From Clostridia bacterium (GTDB taxonomy: Bacteria > Bacillota > Clostridia > Christensenellales > CAG-138), in NCBI GenBank assembly GCA_017416425.1, contig JAFQCL010000021.1:1-64000 (forward strand): a stretch of 64,000 nucleotides of DNA. Reading direction: 5' to 3'. Below are positions 1 through 8,993 of the stretch, one piece after another (the stretch's first letter is position 1; each line of letters opens with the position of its first letter). The notes under the pieces were generated by a model. The model worked only from the letters and a program-made list of their open reading frames with translations, searched no databases and was not told the origin of the DNA. Both the position numbers and the translations under genes were made by a program.

Positions 1-134
1 CGAATGGGATTATGCTCCTTGATATAATCTCTGTGCATACGCCCCCAACGACCAATAGGTCTGGTTTCCTCCGGTAAGCGAATATCGGGAATATAGTAAT
101 CACCGCAACGGATATAGTTCAATTCCTGCATCAT
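1..134 (-). CDS. TnpV-like transposon-encoded protein, partial
   Basis: The reading frame is open from an ATG at 134 to the window edge and gives 44 residues; the C-terminus lies outside the window. The residues Y-x-x-P-x-x-x-LPEE, followed by PIG-x-x-GRM-x-R-x-YIKEH, match my memory of the TnpV family, small proteins encoded on Firmicutes transposons and integrative elements. Their biochemical role is unknown. A GGAGG site lies a few bases before the double ATG. The gene is too short for the family to be certain. It suggests that the left edge touches a mobile element. Its leader (142-282) has attenuator-like structure, listed separately. Confidence 0.6.
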   Translation of the reverse strand, partial: MMQELNYIRCGDYYIPDIRLPEETRPIGRWGRMHRDYIKEHNPI

Positions 135-141
135 ATGTACC

Positions 142-282
142 TCCAATAAGATTCAAACATACTGTTAAAGATAGAAAAAGGCGATACCTGGTTGCGAAAA
201 CCAAGTATCGCCAATTTTTCTTGTCGCACTCCTGTACGGCAGCTACCCTATGCCAGTAATGTTCTCATACTGTCTTATTGGA
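142..282 (-). promoter_or_regulatory. Attenuator-like leader of the TnpV-like gene
   Basis: Read on the minus strand, a 10-base arm TCCAATAAGA (282-273) is followed by a seven-codon ORF MRTLLA-stop (268-248). Next is a hairpin (212-180, arms GGCGATAC and GTATCGCC) with a T-run, and then the complementary arm TCTTATTGGA (151-142). That last arm merges into the GGAGG site of the gene. The arms could pair and sequester the ribosome-binding site, and the hairpin could terminate transcription. This resembles leader-peptide attenuation of resistance genes. No Shine-Dalgarno site is visible for the short ORF, so its translation is inference. The hairpin has T-rich flanks on both strands and could also terminate rightward transcription. 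Confidence 0.45.
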
Positions 283-298
283 AACTACCCGATCGGAC

Positions 299-1783
299 TC
301 ATTTTTTATGGTAAAGCTTCTTGGATTGATATTTCGGCTCACATGTAAGGTTTACACCAAGTTTTCGGAACACATTTTCATCCACCTGGGAAAGCAGGAC
401 GGAGGAGTGCGCCTCGCAGCCCTTTAGTTTGCTTAATTGACGCATGGCAAGGTCTGCGGTCGGGTTTGTAGCGGCGCAAATGGAAAGAGCTATCAGCACT
501 TCATCGGTATGAAGCCTTGGATTGCTGTTGCCAAGATGCCTTGTTTTAAGATCCTGTATGGGTTCTATTACTATGGGCGAGATGAGATGTATATCGTCAT
601 GTATATCGCCGAGCGCCTTGAGTGCGTTTAAAAGCAGCGCAGAGGAGGCTCCAAGCAGCGAAGAAGTCTTTCCTGTGATTATCTTTCCGTTCGGAAGCTG
701 CAATGCTGCCGCCGGATAATTTGTTTCTTGAGCCTTTTTAACGGCGGCGGCAATGACGGGACGCTCCGAAACCGTGATATTAAGGCGGTTCATCAAAAGG
801 TTGATTCGCTCTGCGGAGCCTTCCTTTCCAAGACCGCGGCGCATGGCGCATAGCTCGCCATAATATCTGCGGATTATCTCCTGCCTTGATGCAAGGCAGC
901 AAGCATCGTCATCTATGATGCAATGCCCGACCATATTTACACCCATATCGGTAGGCGACATATAGCTGCATTCCCCATGTATCTGGCGGAGCATTTCGCG
1001 GAGCACGGGATATATCTCAATATCACGGTTATAATTTACGGTGGTAACGCCATAGGCGTCATAGTGGAAAGGGTCTATCATATTGACGTCATCAAGATCG
1101 GCGGTTGCCGCCTCATATGCCACGTTTACGGGGTGGTTTAAGGGCAGATTCCATATGGGGAAGGTCTCAAATTTAGCATAGCCGGCACGAATATGTCTGA
1201 TATGCTCGTGGTAGAGCTGTGACAGACAGGTAGCCATTTTACCGCTACCGGGACCCGGGGCTGTTATAACGACAAGCGAGCGTGTGGTCTTTATGTATTC
1301 ATTTTTACCAAAGCCTTCGCTGCTTACTATCCTTGATATGTCGGTTGGATAGCCCTGGATCGGGTAATGCTTATATACGCGCACTCCAAGCTGCATGAGC
1401 CTTTCTTTAAACGCCAGCGCCGCGCTTTGACCCGTATACTGTGTGAGCACCACGCTGCCGACATAAAGCCCTATGCTTCTGAATGCGTCTATGAGCCTTA
1501 GCGTATCAAGATCGTAGGTTATGCCAAGATCGCCTCGAACCTTATTTTTTTCTATATCTCCGGAGTTTACAACTATTACTATCTCGGCTTGATCCTTAAG
1601 CTCAAGAAGCATGCGAACTTTACTGTCCGGTGCAAAACCTGGGAGTACTCTTGAGGCGTGAAAATCGTCAAACAGCTTGCCTCCAAACTCAAGGTATAGC
1701 TTGCCTCCAAATCGCTCTATGCGCTCGACTATCTTCTCGGATTGAATAGATAGATATTTTTGATTGTCAAAGCCAATTTTCAT
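299..1783 (-). CDS. DUF1846 family protein
   Basis: A 494-residue protein matching the full length of the DUF1846 family (about 500 residues), a conserved soluble Firmicutes/Actinobacteria protein of unknown function. The start MKIGFDNQKYLS and the end LTCEP-x-YQSKKLYHKK are typical family ends, so the gene looks complete. The central stretch TAPGPGSGKMATCLSQLYHE looks like a phosphate-binding loop. The ATG at 1783 is chosen because the family begins MKIGFD; an upstream in-frame ATG at 1795 would add MVIF. The start is preceded by a short copy of the dispersed start-codon repeat, with a strong GGAGGAGG. No function is assigned. Confidence 0.85.
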   Translation of the reverse strand: MKIGFDNQKYLSIQSEKIVERIERFGGKLYLEFGGKLFDDFHASRVLPGFAPDSKVRMLLELKDQAEIVIVVNSGDIEKNKVRGDLGITYDLDTLRLIDAFRSIGLYVGSVVLTQYTGQSAALAFKERLMQLGVRVYKHYPIQGYPTDISRIVSSEGFGKNEYIKTTRSLVVITAPGPGSGKMATCLSQLYHEHIRHIRAGYAKFETFPIWNLPLNHPVNVAYEAATADLDDVNMIDPFHYDAYGVTTVNYNRDIEIYPVLREMLRQIHGECSYMSPTDMGVNMVGHCIIDDDACCLASRQEIIRRYYGELCAMRRGLGKEGSAERINLLMNRLNITVSERPVIAAAVKKAQETNYPAAALQLPNGKIITGKTSSLLGASSALLLNALKALGDIHDDIHLISPIVIEPIQDLKTRHLGNSNPRLHTDEVLIALSICAATNPTADLAMRQLSKLKGCEAHSSVLLSQVDENVFRKLGVNLTCEPKYQSKKLYHKK

Positions 1784-1823
1784 AAATATTACCATAACTT
1801 CCGCGCAGCGAAAGCCTCCTCCT
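1784..1823 (-). repeat. Start-codon repeat, copy 1 (short form)
   Basis: Only the 3' half of the family is present: a GGAGGAGG site, a hairpin with arms CTTTCGC and GCGGAAG, then ATGGTAATATTT leading into the ATG of the DUF1846 gene. The best-matching relative is the copy before the glycosyltransferase at 38045. The 5' inverted-repeat module is missing. Confidence 0.5.
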
Positions 1824-1885
1824 AAACTGATAAAAAAACATTATATTACCGCATTCGCTATGTTTCAAGCGATAAGATCATATAT

Positions 1886-2680
1886 TTACGTCATTAATGA
1901 ACATATAAGCAAGCCGAGCAGTACCGAAAAGCCGTTGCTCATGAGGTTTACAATATCGTTATCAATAACATTGATACCTTGCACTTGCTTTGTATTTACC
2001 CCGCAGTGCTCAGTTTTCTCAGTGATTTTTCCGCAGATATCACAGCGATATTTCGCCTGAAGAAGCGAGCCTATTATACTATCTATGAGCATTCCAAGCA
2101 CCGGGCAGAGCGCTATAATGATAAAGTACCTTAATTCAAAGCCGTAAAAGATAATAAATACGCCACACATTATTATGCTGCAAAAACAGGCGGAAAGCGT
2201 CCCTAAAAGGCTGATGCCGCCCGATATGCCCGGCTGTACGCGCACGAAGCGGCATATGTCGATCGGAGGCTTTTTTGAGAGCACGCCTATATCCGAAGCA
2301 ACGCTGTCCGCCAGAGATTCCGTAACGGATAAAAAATATAGTGCGATACATAGGGTATCGGATGTAATGTAATAAAGTATAGCGGTTATAGAGGCAAAAA
2401 TACCATTGACAAGCACTTGAACAGCATCCCTTGCGCCATGCTTTTTATGAATTCCCTGTGTCCTTTCAAGCCTTTTATCCTCCGTAAGCTTTCCGGCTAT
2501 ACTTACCAGCAAAAATGAGAATACAAGTGCGAAAAGCACTCCATATCCCCCGAATACTGAGGCTATAAGCATCATAAGGCATGATTCCAAAGCTGCTGCC
2601 GGTGTAAGGGCTTTCTTTTTTAGCGTGAAATATGACACGATTGCCGAAACAGCGGCGCCGGCTAGAAATCTTAACAGCAT
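1886..2680 (-). CDS. DUF92/TIGR00297 membrane protein, VTE6-like polyprenyl-phosphate kinase candidate
   Basis: A 264-residue polytopic membrane protein with DUF92 signatures in order: RDAVQVLVNG, ADSVASDIG, PGISGGISLLGTL and DSIIGSLLQ. A C-terminal CDICG...EHCG cysteine pair lies in a soluble loop. The plant and cyanobacterial DUF92 member VTE6 phosphorylates phytyl phosphate to the diphosphate, so a lipid-phosphate kinase role is plausible by homology; the substrate here is unknown. Its start overlaps the end of the VTE5-like gene by 10 bases, which implies translational coupling and joint action. No transporter motifs are seen. Confidence 0.8.
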   Translation of the reverse strand: MLLRFLAGAAVSAIVSYFTLKKKALTPAAALESCLMMLIASVFGGYGVLFALVFSFLLVSIAGKLTEDKRLERTQGIHKKHGARDAVQVLVNGIFASITAILYYITSDTLCIALYFLSVTESLADSVASDIGVLSKKPPIDICRFVRVQPGISGGISLLGTLSACFCSIIMCGVFIIFYGFELRYFIIIALCPVLGMLIDSIIGSLLQAKYRCDICGKITEKTEHCGVNTKQVQGINVIDNDIVNLMSNGFSVLLGLLICSLMT

Positions 2681-3318
2681 AACATGAACACCGAAGAGAG
2701 CGCGTATACGCCCAAAGAGACGCTAAAGTTGTCAAATCCGTTTTGGACAAGCTCTAATATCGCGGTCGCGAGGGAAAGGAGCAGTACCTGCCAAAACGCA
2801 AGACCTAAAGGAACAAAAAGACCCAATATGTATATTCCGACTATTGAAAATATAAAGCAGCATATCGTGCCGATAAGCGTTTTATTTCCTATAAGCTTTG
2901 GGTTATTTTTCTTAAACAGACTGCCGAATAAAGCGGCGGCGCCATCGCCGAAGCTAAGACAGAATACCGCTACGCCGCTTGCAGGGAGCGTACCTTCAAA
3001 TATAAGAGTACCTATAAATAGCAGCGTTATCGCTATCGCGTAATAGATAGTACCCTTGTGGTTGGAGCTGTCCTCACGCTCTATCATTTTAAAAAGCTTA
3101 AATTTATACGACAGCGCGTTTATAATTATAAAGCATATGGGTAGCACCAAAGATTCCAGGGTGTTTCCAAAAAAGTGATAAATTATGAGCCATGTGAACG
3201 CTATTAGTATATGGATAAGCTTCCTTGAGGTCTCTACTGAAAAGCTCAGCAGCTTTTTTAAAAGCCCCACGCCGAATATCACGACGAAAAGATAGCCAAA
3301 ACCTATTAAATAGCCCAT
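2671..3318 (-). CDS. VTE5/dolichol-kinase-like CTP-dependent lipid kinase
   Basis: A 215-residue integral membrane protein of the phytol/dolichol kinase family. Visible signatures are SRKLIHI near residue 35, FGDGAAALFGSLF near residue 130, GNKTLIGT, and ELV-x-x-GFDN near the end. These enzymes use CTP to phosphorylate isoprenoid alcohols. The ATG at 3318 sits about 8 bases after AGGAGG; an upstream in-frame GTG at 3327 overlaps that site and is less likely. The downstream partner is the DUF92 gene, overlapping by 10 bases. Together they could convert an isoprenoid alcohol to its diphosphate; the actual substrate cannot be read from the sequence. Confidence 0.75.
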   Translation of the reverse strand: MGYLIGFGYLFVVIFGVGLLKKLLSFSVETSRKLIHILIAFTWLIIYHFFGNTLESLVLPICFIIINALSYKFKLFKMIEREDSSNHKGTIYYAIAITLLFIGTLIFEGTLPASGVAVFCLSFGDGAAALFGSLFKKNNPKLIGNKTLIGTICCFIFSIVGIYILGLFVPLGLAFWQVLLLSLATAILELVQNGFDNFSVSLGVYALSSVFMLCC

Positions 3319-3356
3319 TATGATCACCTCCTATGGAAGATAATGCAATATTTATC

Positions 3357-3385
3357 ATTATAACATTAAGCGTGCGCCATTACAA
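3357..3385 (-). promoter_or_regulatory. Promoter for the VTE5-like/DUF92 operon
   Basis: TTGTAA (3385-3380) and TATAAT (3362-3357) are separated by 17 bases on the minus strand, about 40 bases before the start codon. A SigA-type promoter is inferred from sequence only. Confidence 0.6.
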
Positions 3386-3434
3386 CGCCGAGTATAATAA
3401 AATAGAGAGTATGCTTCCATAGCATCACTCAAGG

Positions 3435-3463
3435 TTGACACGTTTAGCAAATAAAGATATAAT
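3435..3463 (+). promoter_or_regulatory. Promoter for gdpP operon
   Basis: A consensus TTGACA (3435-3440) and TATAAT (3458-3463) are 17 bases apart, 30 bases upstream of the gdpP ATG. It probably drives gdpP-rplI-dnaB and the genes that follow without a visible terminator as far as 10300. Confidence 0.75.
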
Positions 3464-3493
3464 TAAATATTAAAATGATGAAATGAGTGCTTT

Positions 3494-5449
3494 ATGGATA
3501 ATCGACGTTTGATCATTGCTTTTATCCCCGTCGCATTTTTCGCAGTAGGGGGAGGGATACTTCTTATCGTCACCGGCAAGGTGCTTTTGGGCTGCATCTG
3601 CCTTGTGCTTGCCCTGCTTTCGGGAGCTTTAGCATATTATGTGCTTATGAAGTATTCCGAGTATGTTGTACAATGTGCCGATAATCTTTTTTATGAAAAC
3701 TCCGTTGTATCCAGCAAGATAGTAAAGGAGCTGAATGTACCCTGCCTTCTTTATGACGCAAGTGGTCGTATTATATGGAGTAACAATGCCATGAAGCGTG
3801 TATACCCATATAAAAGCATACGCACAATAATACCCGATTATAGCTTTGAGGGCGAGCAATTTACCCAGACGCTCGATATAAATGGAAGGTATTATAATGT
3901 TTTTTCAATGAAGGTAAAGAGGGATAATCCCCTTGCGAAGGAGATAGTTTATCAGTATTGGGTAGATCTTACGGAAGCGCATCATTATAGGCGGATATAT
4001 GAGGAACGCCTGCCCGCGGTAGCTCTCATATATATGGATAACTATGATGAGCTTATGGAGGATAAGCACTTTAATAGAAGGAATGTGCTTTTCCAGGTTG
4101 AAAAGAGGATAGAGAGCTTTGCAAAGGGTGTAAACGGCATATACCGTAAATTCGATACTACAAGGTTTATTGTAGTGTTTGAGTCGGCCATGATAAAGGA
4201 GCTTGAGCGTGGTAAATTTGCGCTTTTATCCGATGTGAGGCAGATAAACACGGGTACCCCGCATGCGGTGTCGCTTTCAATAGCTGTAGGCGCCGAAGAA
4301 AGGCTTATGGCTGCCGATGAATCTGCAAGAGAGGCCATGGAAATGGCGCTTGGAAGAGGCGGAGATCAGGCTGTATTAAAGCGTGGCGCGGTGTATACCT
4401 ATTACGGCGGCACAAGGAGCGCAAGTACTAAGACATCGCAGCTAAAGACCAAGCTTTTTGCAAAAGCGCTCAGGCAGATGATGGAAAATTCAAGCAGCAT
4501 ATTCATAATGGGACATAAAAGACCTGATATGGATGCGCTTGGCGCTGCTTTGGGGCTCTTTAGATGCGCGTCACTGTGCGGAAGACCCGCTTATATCGTT
4601 ATCGATGAACCAAATGACGCCATATCCGTGGCATTAAAGAATCTTAACGATCAACGTGAATATATGGATGTTGTGATAACACCCGAAAAGGCTCGGGGAA
4701 TGATAAAGTCGGGTTCAATGCTTATAATCGTGGATAGTCAACGTCTAAATTCGCTTATTGATCCTGATTTTTATAACCGCTTTAATAAAAAGGTGGTAAT
4801 AGACCACCATAGAAGAGCGATGGATGTGCTTAGCGATGCCATGCTTACCTATCTTGAGTCCGGAGCAAGTTCTACATGTGAGATCGTGACCGAGATAATG
4901 CAGAACTTTGATGAGACGCCAAGACCAACTTCCCTTGAAACGAGCTGCATGCTTGCTGGTATAATCGTAGACACGCGCAGCTTTACAAGAAATACCGGTA
5001 ACCGTACATTTGAGGCGGCGGGCTTTTTGAGGCGGAATAATGCGGACATGAAGCTTGTAAAGCTGATGTTCCAGGACGATATAAGAACCTATATGGATAG
5101 GGCAAAGGTGGTGCAGTCCGCGCAGATATCAAAGGGCATTGCTATAGCTGTGTGCCCTCCCGAGGTCGAAAAAGCAGCGCTCATATGCGCGCAGGCTGCG
5201 GATGAGCTTATTGAAATAAAGGGCATAAACGCTTCATTTGTGCTTGTGCGCGCGGGTGATGCCATAAATATCAGCGCAAGGAGCTTTGGCGATATAAATG
5301 TCCAGCTTATACTTGAAAAATTGGGCGGCGGCGGTCATCTTACCGTTGCGGGGGCGCAGCTTAAAGATGTCGATATTGAAGCCGCAAGAGCGCAGCTTAC
5401 AGGCGCTATTGACGAATACTTAAAGGATAATGCCGCAAAGCTAAACTGA
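3494..5449 (+). CDS. gdpP: Cyclic-di-AMP phosphodiesterase GdpP
   Basis: A 651-residue membrane phosphodiesterase that hydrolyses c-di-AMP (family usual length about 655). Two N-terminal membrane helices (about residues 7-50) are followed by a PAS-like region, a degenerate GGDEF domain (about 165-300), and the DHH/DHHA1 catalytic part. The metal-binding motifs are GHKRPDMDALG (340-350) and DHH (437-439), and the C-terminus has GGGGH. It lies directly before rplI and dnaB, the usual order in Firmicutes. The c-di-AMP role follows from the family and was not tested here. Confidence 0.93.
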   Translation: MDNRRLIIAFIPVAFFAVGGGILLIVTGKVLLGCICLVLALLSGALAYYVLMKYSEYVVQCADNLFYENSVVSSKIVKELNVPCLLYDASGRIIWSNNAMKRVYPYKSIRTIIPDYSFEGEQFTQTLDINGRYYNVFSMKVKRDNPLAKEIVYQYWVDLTEAHHYRRIYEERLPAVALIYMDNYDELMEDKHFNRRNVLFQVEKRIESFAKGVNGIYRKFDTTRFIVVFESAMIKELERGKFALLSDVRQINTGTPHAVSLSIAVGAEERLMAADESAREAMEMALGRGGDQAVLKRGAVYTYYGGTRSASTKTSQLKTKLFAKALRQMMENSSSIFIMGHKRPDMDALGAALGLFRCASLCGRPAYIVIDEPNDAISVALKNLNDQREYMDVVITPEKARGMIKSGSMLIIVDSQRLNSLIDPDFYNRFNKKVVIDHHRRAMDVLSDAMLTYLESGASSTCEIVTEIMQNFDETPRPTSLETSCMLAGIIVDTRSFTRNTGNRTFEAAGFLRRNNADMKLVKLMFQDDIRTYMDRAKVVQSAQISKGIAIAVCPPEVEKAALICAQAADELIEIKGINASFVLVRAGDAINISARSFGDINVQLILEKLGGGGHLTVAGAQLKDVDIEAARAQLTGAIDEYLKDNAAKLN

Positions 5450-5480
5450 GTGCGGCAGGGAATATAGGAGGATAGCAACA

Positions 5481-5930
5481 ATGAAGGTATTACTTTTACA
5501 GGATGTAAGGAGCCAGGGCAAGGCGGGACAGATAATCGATGTCAGCGATGGCTATGCAAGAAATTTCCTGTTTCCCAAGGGACTTGCTTCGCCTGCCGAT
5601 GCACAGACGATAAATGCGGTCAGAATCAAAAACGAGGCTGAGGCGCACAAGAAAAAGGTGCAGCGTCAAAGGGCGCTGGAGCTTGTTTCGGAGATGAGCA
5701 ACTTGACCGTTAAGGTCTATGCCAAGGCCGGCGATAATGGAAGGCTATTTGGTTCTGTTACCAGTAAGGAGATAGCTTCAGCGCTTAAGGAGCAATTTGA
5801 CATAGTAGTAGACCGCAAGAAGATATACCTTGAAGAGCCAATTCGCGCACTTGGTATCGTGACCGTTACGGCGCACATGTTTGAATCCACAAACGCTAAG
5901 TTTAAGGTGGAAGTACTTCCGATAGAATAG
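5481..5930 (+). CDS. rplI: 50S ribosomal protein L9
   Basis: A 149-residue protein with the L9 N-terminal signature MKVLLLQDV...GKAGQIIDVSDGYARNFLFPKGLA, a long connecting helix (about 45-75) and the C-terminal domain. AGGAGGA precedes the ATG. It lies 31 bases after gdpP and 4 bases before dnaB, so all three are probably cotranscribed. Confidence 0.97.
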   Translation: MKVLLLQDVRSQGKAGQIIDVSDGYARNFLFPKGLASPADAQTINAVRIKNEAEAHKKKVQRQRALELVSEMSNLTVKVYAKAGDNGRLFGSVTSKEIASALKEQFDIVVDRKKIYLEEPIRALGIVTVTAHMFESTNAKFKVEVLPIE

Positions 5931-5934
5931 TGAA

Positions 5935-7269
5935 ATGGAGCCTTCGATAATTAACAGTGAAAAGGCGCTGTCGGCGCCCCATAGCATAGAGGCGGAGCGT
6001 TCTGCGATAGGCAGCATGCTGGTTTCGGCAAACGCTGTGGAGATATGTATAGATGCCCTAACGCCCGATGATTTTTATCTTGAGTCCCATAGAAGGATAT
6101 TCTCGGCTATGCGAAGCCTTTATAATAAGGGAATAGCCATAGACCTTGTTACGCTGCATGATGAGCTTGAAAAGCGCGGACAGCTTAATGAGGTGGGGGA
6201 TATCACCTATCTTTCGCAGCTCATGCTGGGGCCAACACCGGGCAATATATCGCATTATGCCAATATAATAGTGGAAAAGAGCGTAATGCGAAGGCTTATG
6301 GAAGCTGGGTCGAGCATAGCGTCAAACGCGGCAGGCGGAGCTATGGCTTCGGATGAGCTGCTTGAGGATGCCGAAAGACGCATATACAACATAACCATGC
6401 GCGCGGGAGAGGATACGCTTTTGGGCGTTCAGGATGAGCTGAATGAGGTATTTGACAAGATAAGCGAATTTATGCTTACAAAGGATAAGCTTACAGGTGT
6501 TCCCACGGGATTTTACGATCTTGATAAGCTTACATCAGGCCTTCAAAAGAGCGACCTTATAATCATAGCGGGTCGCCCCTCCACGGGTAAGACCGCATTT
6601 GCGCTGAATATTGCCGCTAACGCAGCCTTTGAGGAGGGTAAATCCGTTGCCATATTCAGCCTTGAGATGTCAAGGGGACAGCTTTTAACGAGAATGCTTT
6701 GTTCGCAGGCGAGGGTTAATATGCAGTCTGTGCTTCAGGGCACCGTGACGAGCGAGGATATAGTAAGAATAGTAAACGCTATGCCTCAGATGACACATTC
6801 CGGTCTTATGATAGACGACAGCGCGAATGTATCCGTTGCGGAGATACGCTCAAGATGCCGCAGGGCAAAGGCGAGATCGGGGCTTGATCTTATTATAATA
6901 GACTATTTGCAGCTTATGAAGACCCCGGGAAAGCGTTCTGAGAACAGGGTGCTTGAAATAGCGGAGCTTACACGCTCTTTAAAGGTGCTCGCAAGGGAAC
7001 TGGATGTTCCTATCATACTGCTTTCCCAGCTTTCGCGAGCTGCCGATAAGGTAAGACCCACTATGGCGCATCTGCGTGAATCGGGCGCTATCGAGCAGGA
7101 TGCCGACCTCATCATACTGCTGTATCGTGAAGGCATGTTTAACCCCGAGGCTGGAAACATAGCGGAAGCCATAATCGCGAAAAACAGAAACGGTCCCACA
7201 AGCAGCATAGAGCTGGTATTTGCGGGCGAATACACCCGATTTGAAAATAAGTCCTTATATGAGGAATGA
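5935..7269 (+). CDS. dnaB: Replicative DNA helicase DnaB
   Basis: A 444-residue hexameric replication-fork helicase (called DnaC in Bacillus subtilis). The N-terminal helical domain begins HSIEAERSAIGSML. The RecA-like domain carries Walker A GRPSTGKT (213-220), Walker B LIIIDYLQLM, and the DnaB motif LSQLSRA...LRESGAIEQDAD. The length is normal. It starts 4 bases after the rplI stop, with only a weak ribosome site, so translation is probably coupled to rplI. Confidence 0.97.
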   Translation: MEPSIINSEKALSAPHSIEAERSAIGSMLVSANAVEICIDALTPDDFYLESHRRIFSAMRSLYNKGIAIDLVTLHDELEKRGQLNEVGDITYLSQLMLGPTPGNISHYANIIVEKSVMRRLMEAGSSIASNAAGGAMASDELLEDAERRIYNITMRAGEDTLLGVQDELNEVFDKISEFMLTKDKLTGVPTGFYDLDKLTSGLQKSDLIIIAGRPSTGKTAFALNIAANAAFEEGKSVAIFSLEMSRGQLLTRMLCSQARVNMQSVLQGTVTSEDIVRIVNAMPQMTHSGLMIDDSANVSVAEIRSRCRRAKARSGLDLIIIDYLQLMKTPGKRSENRVLEIAELTRSLKVLARELDVPIILLSQLSRAADKVRPTMAHLRESGAIEQDADLIILLYREGMFNPEAGNIAEAIIAKNRNGPTSSIELVFAGEYTRFENKSLYEE

Positions 7270-7293
7270 TAATTAAACGCTTCGGAGATGTTT

Positions 7294-8262
7294 ATGTGGA
7301 ATAAAATAACGATCGATACCACAAGAGAGGGTACCGATATAGTGGCCGCAAGGCTTGATATGCTTGGAATAACCCAGGTCGAGATAGACGAGGGAATAGA
7401 GGCTGTTGACAGCTACCTTAAGGAAAGCGCGCTTTATTGGGATTATGCCGACCCGGATGAGATAATAGCGGGACGTGAGCCGAGCGTGCATGCTTATATT
7501 GCCGATCTGCCCGAAAATGAGGAGCTTCTTGCATCGCTTTTTGATTCCATTCGGGAGCTTTCAAAAATGAATATAGGCATCGATCTTGGCACGCTCAATA
7601 TAACCTCAAAGCTTATACGCGAGGAGGATTGGGAAAACAACTGGAAGCAGTATTATAAGCCGCTTAATATAGGATCAAGACTGCTCGTGTGCCCCTCATG
7701 GGAGGAATGCCCCGAAACGGATCGCGCTGTACTTATGATGGATCCCGGAATGGCTTTTGGTACGGGCTATCATAGCACCACAAGGCTGTGCCTTGAGCTT
7801 ATAGAAAGGTATATAAAGCCCGGTGACAGCGTTATAGATATAGGCTGCGGCAGCGGGATACTATCCATAGCGTCCCTGCTGCTTGGCGCAAAAAACGCGC
7901 TTGCCATCGATATAGACCCGATAACAAACTCCATAGCGCGGGAAAATGCGAATAAAAATGGGATTGCGGATGAATATAAGGTGCTTATCGGGGATGTGCT
8001 TTCCGATGAGCCTTTAAGGGCTGAGCTATCGCGCGGGCATTATGACATCGTGCTTGCAAATATAGTGGCTTCGGTCATAATACCGCTCACCCCATTTGCG
8101 GTTTCGCTTATGGGTGAAAATTCGCTCTATATCGCATCGGGAATAATAGAAGGTAGGCTAAATGAGGTGCTGGATACCTTCCGCGTGTCCGGGCTTGAGA
8201 TATATGCCGTTCTGCGTGACGGCGACTGGGCTGCCATTGCGGCGGGAAAGGCACGAGGATGA
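7294..8262 (+). CDS. prmA: Ribosomal protein L11 methyltransferase
   Basis: A 322-residue protein that trimethylates L11 using S-adenosylmethionine. Signatures are DPGMAFGTGYHSTT, the AdoMet loop VIDIGCGSGILSIA, and LANIVASVI. The ATG at 7294 has GGAG six bases upstream; the in-frame ATG at 7288 abuts that site. Its TGA overlaps the rsmE ATG. In many Firmicutes prmA-rsmE follow dnaJ; here they follow dnaB. Confidence 0.93.
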   Translation: MWNKITIDTTREGTDIVAARLDMLGITQVEIDEGIEAVDSYLKESALYWDYADPDEIIAGREPSVHAYIADLPENEELLASLFDSIRELSKMNIGIDLGTLNITSKLIREEDWENNWKQYYKPLNIGSRLLVCPSWEECPETDRAVLMMDPGMAFGTGYHSTTRLCLELIERYIKPGDSVIDIGCGSGILSIASLLLGAKNALAIDIDPITNSIARENANKNGIADEYKVLIGDVLSDEPLRAELSRGHYDIVLANIVASVIIPLTPFAVSLMGENSLYIASGIIEGRLNEVLDTFRVSGLEIYAVLRDGDWAAIAAGKARG

Positions 8263-8987
8263 GTCGCTTTTTTTTAACGCCCGATCAGATAGATGGTGGT
8301 ACGGTAAAAATAACAGGCGATGACGCAAAGCATATAGCCAAAGTTCTTCGCATGGAAAAAGGCGATTTTTTGGAGCTTTGCGATGGCGAAAGCAACGAAT
8401 ATATCGCAAGGATAGAGCTTATCGAGCAAGGCACCGTGACCCTTTTTATAGCAGGGCGTCTGGACGCTCCTTCCGAGCCTCCCTACAGGGTGACGTTATT
8501 TCAGTGTTTGCCCAAGTCCGACAAAATGGAGCTTATAATCCAAAAATGCGTTGAACTTGGCGTTTATGAGATAGCGCCGATAATGTCAAACCGATGTGTT
8601 GTAAAGCTTGATAAAAAGGGAGCTGCCTCAAAGCACCGGCGCTATGAAAGGATAGCCTATGAAGCGGCAAAGCAGTGCAAGAGAGGCATAGTACCAAGGG
8701 TGCTTGAGGTATGCGAGCTTTCAAAGGTCGATTTTTCGGGCTTTGACGCCGTTATCGTACCGTATGAGTGCGAAACGGAGCGCACGCTTAAGAGATGTCT
8801 TAAGGACATCCATGACGCAAAGCGGATAGCCGTTGTGATAGGCTCCGAGGGCGGCTTTGAAAAGGGCGAGGTAGAGGGCATTATATCAAAAGGCGGCATA
8901 TCCGTTACGCTTGGAAAACGAATACTACGGACGGAGACCGCGGGTATGGCTGTTCTTGCCATGATAAACTACGAGATGGAAGGCTAA
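8259..8987 (+). CDS. rsmE: 16S rRNA m3U1498 methyltransferase RsmE
   Basis: A 242-residue SPOUT-class methyltransferase. An N-terminal PUA-like domain (DDAKHIAKVLRM) is followed by the knot domain with CLPKSDKMELIIQKCVELG, IGSEGGF and LG-x-RILRTETA. It methylates U1498 of 16S rRNA. The ATGA overlap with prmA indicates coupling. The length is normal for the family. Confidence 0.95.
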   Translation: MSRFFLTPDQIDGGTVKITGDDAKHIAKVLRMEKGDFLELCDGESNEYIARIELIEQGTVTLFIAGRLDAPSEPPYRVTLFQCLPKSDKMELIIQKCVELGVYEIAPIMSNRCVVKLDKKGAASKHRRYERIAYEAAKQCKRGIVPRVLEVCELSKVDFSGFDAVIVPYECETERTLKRCLKDIHDAKRIAVVIGSEGGFEKGEVEGIISKGGISVTLGKRILRTETAGMAVLAMINYEMEG

Positions 8988-8993
8988 AGCTAA

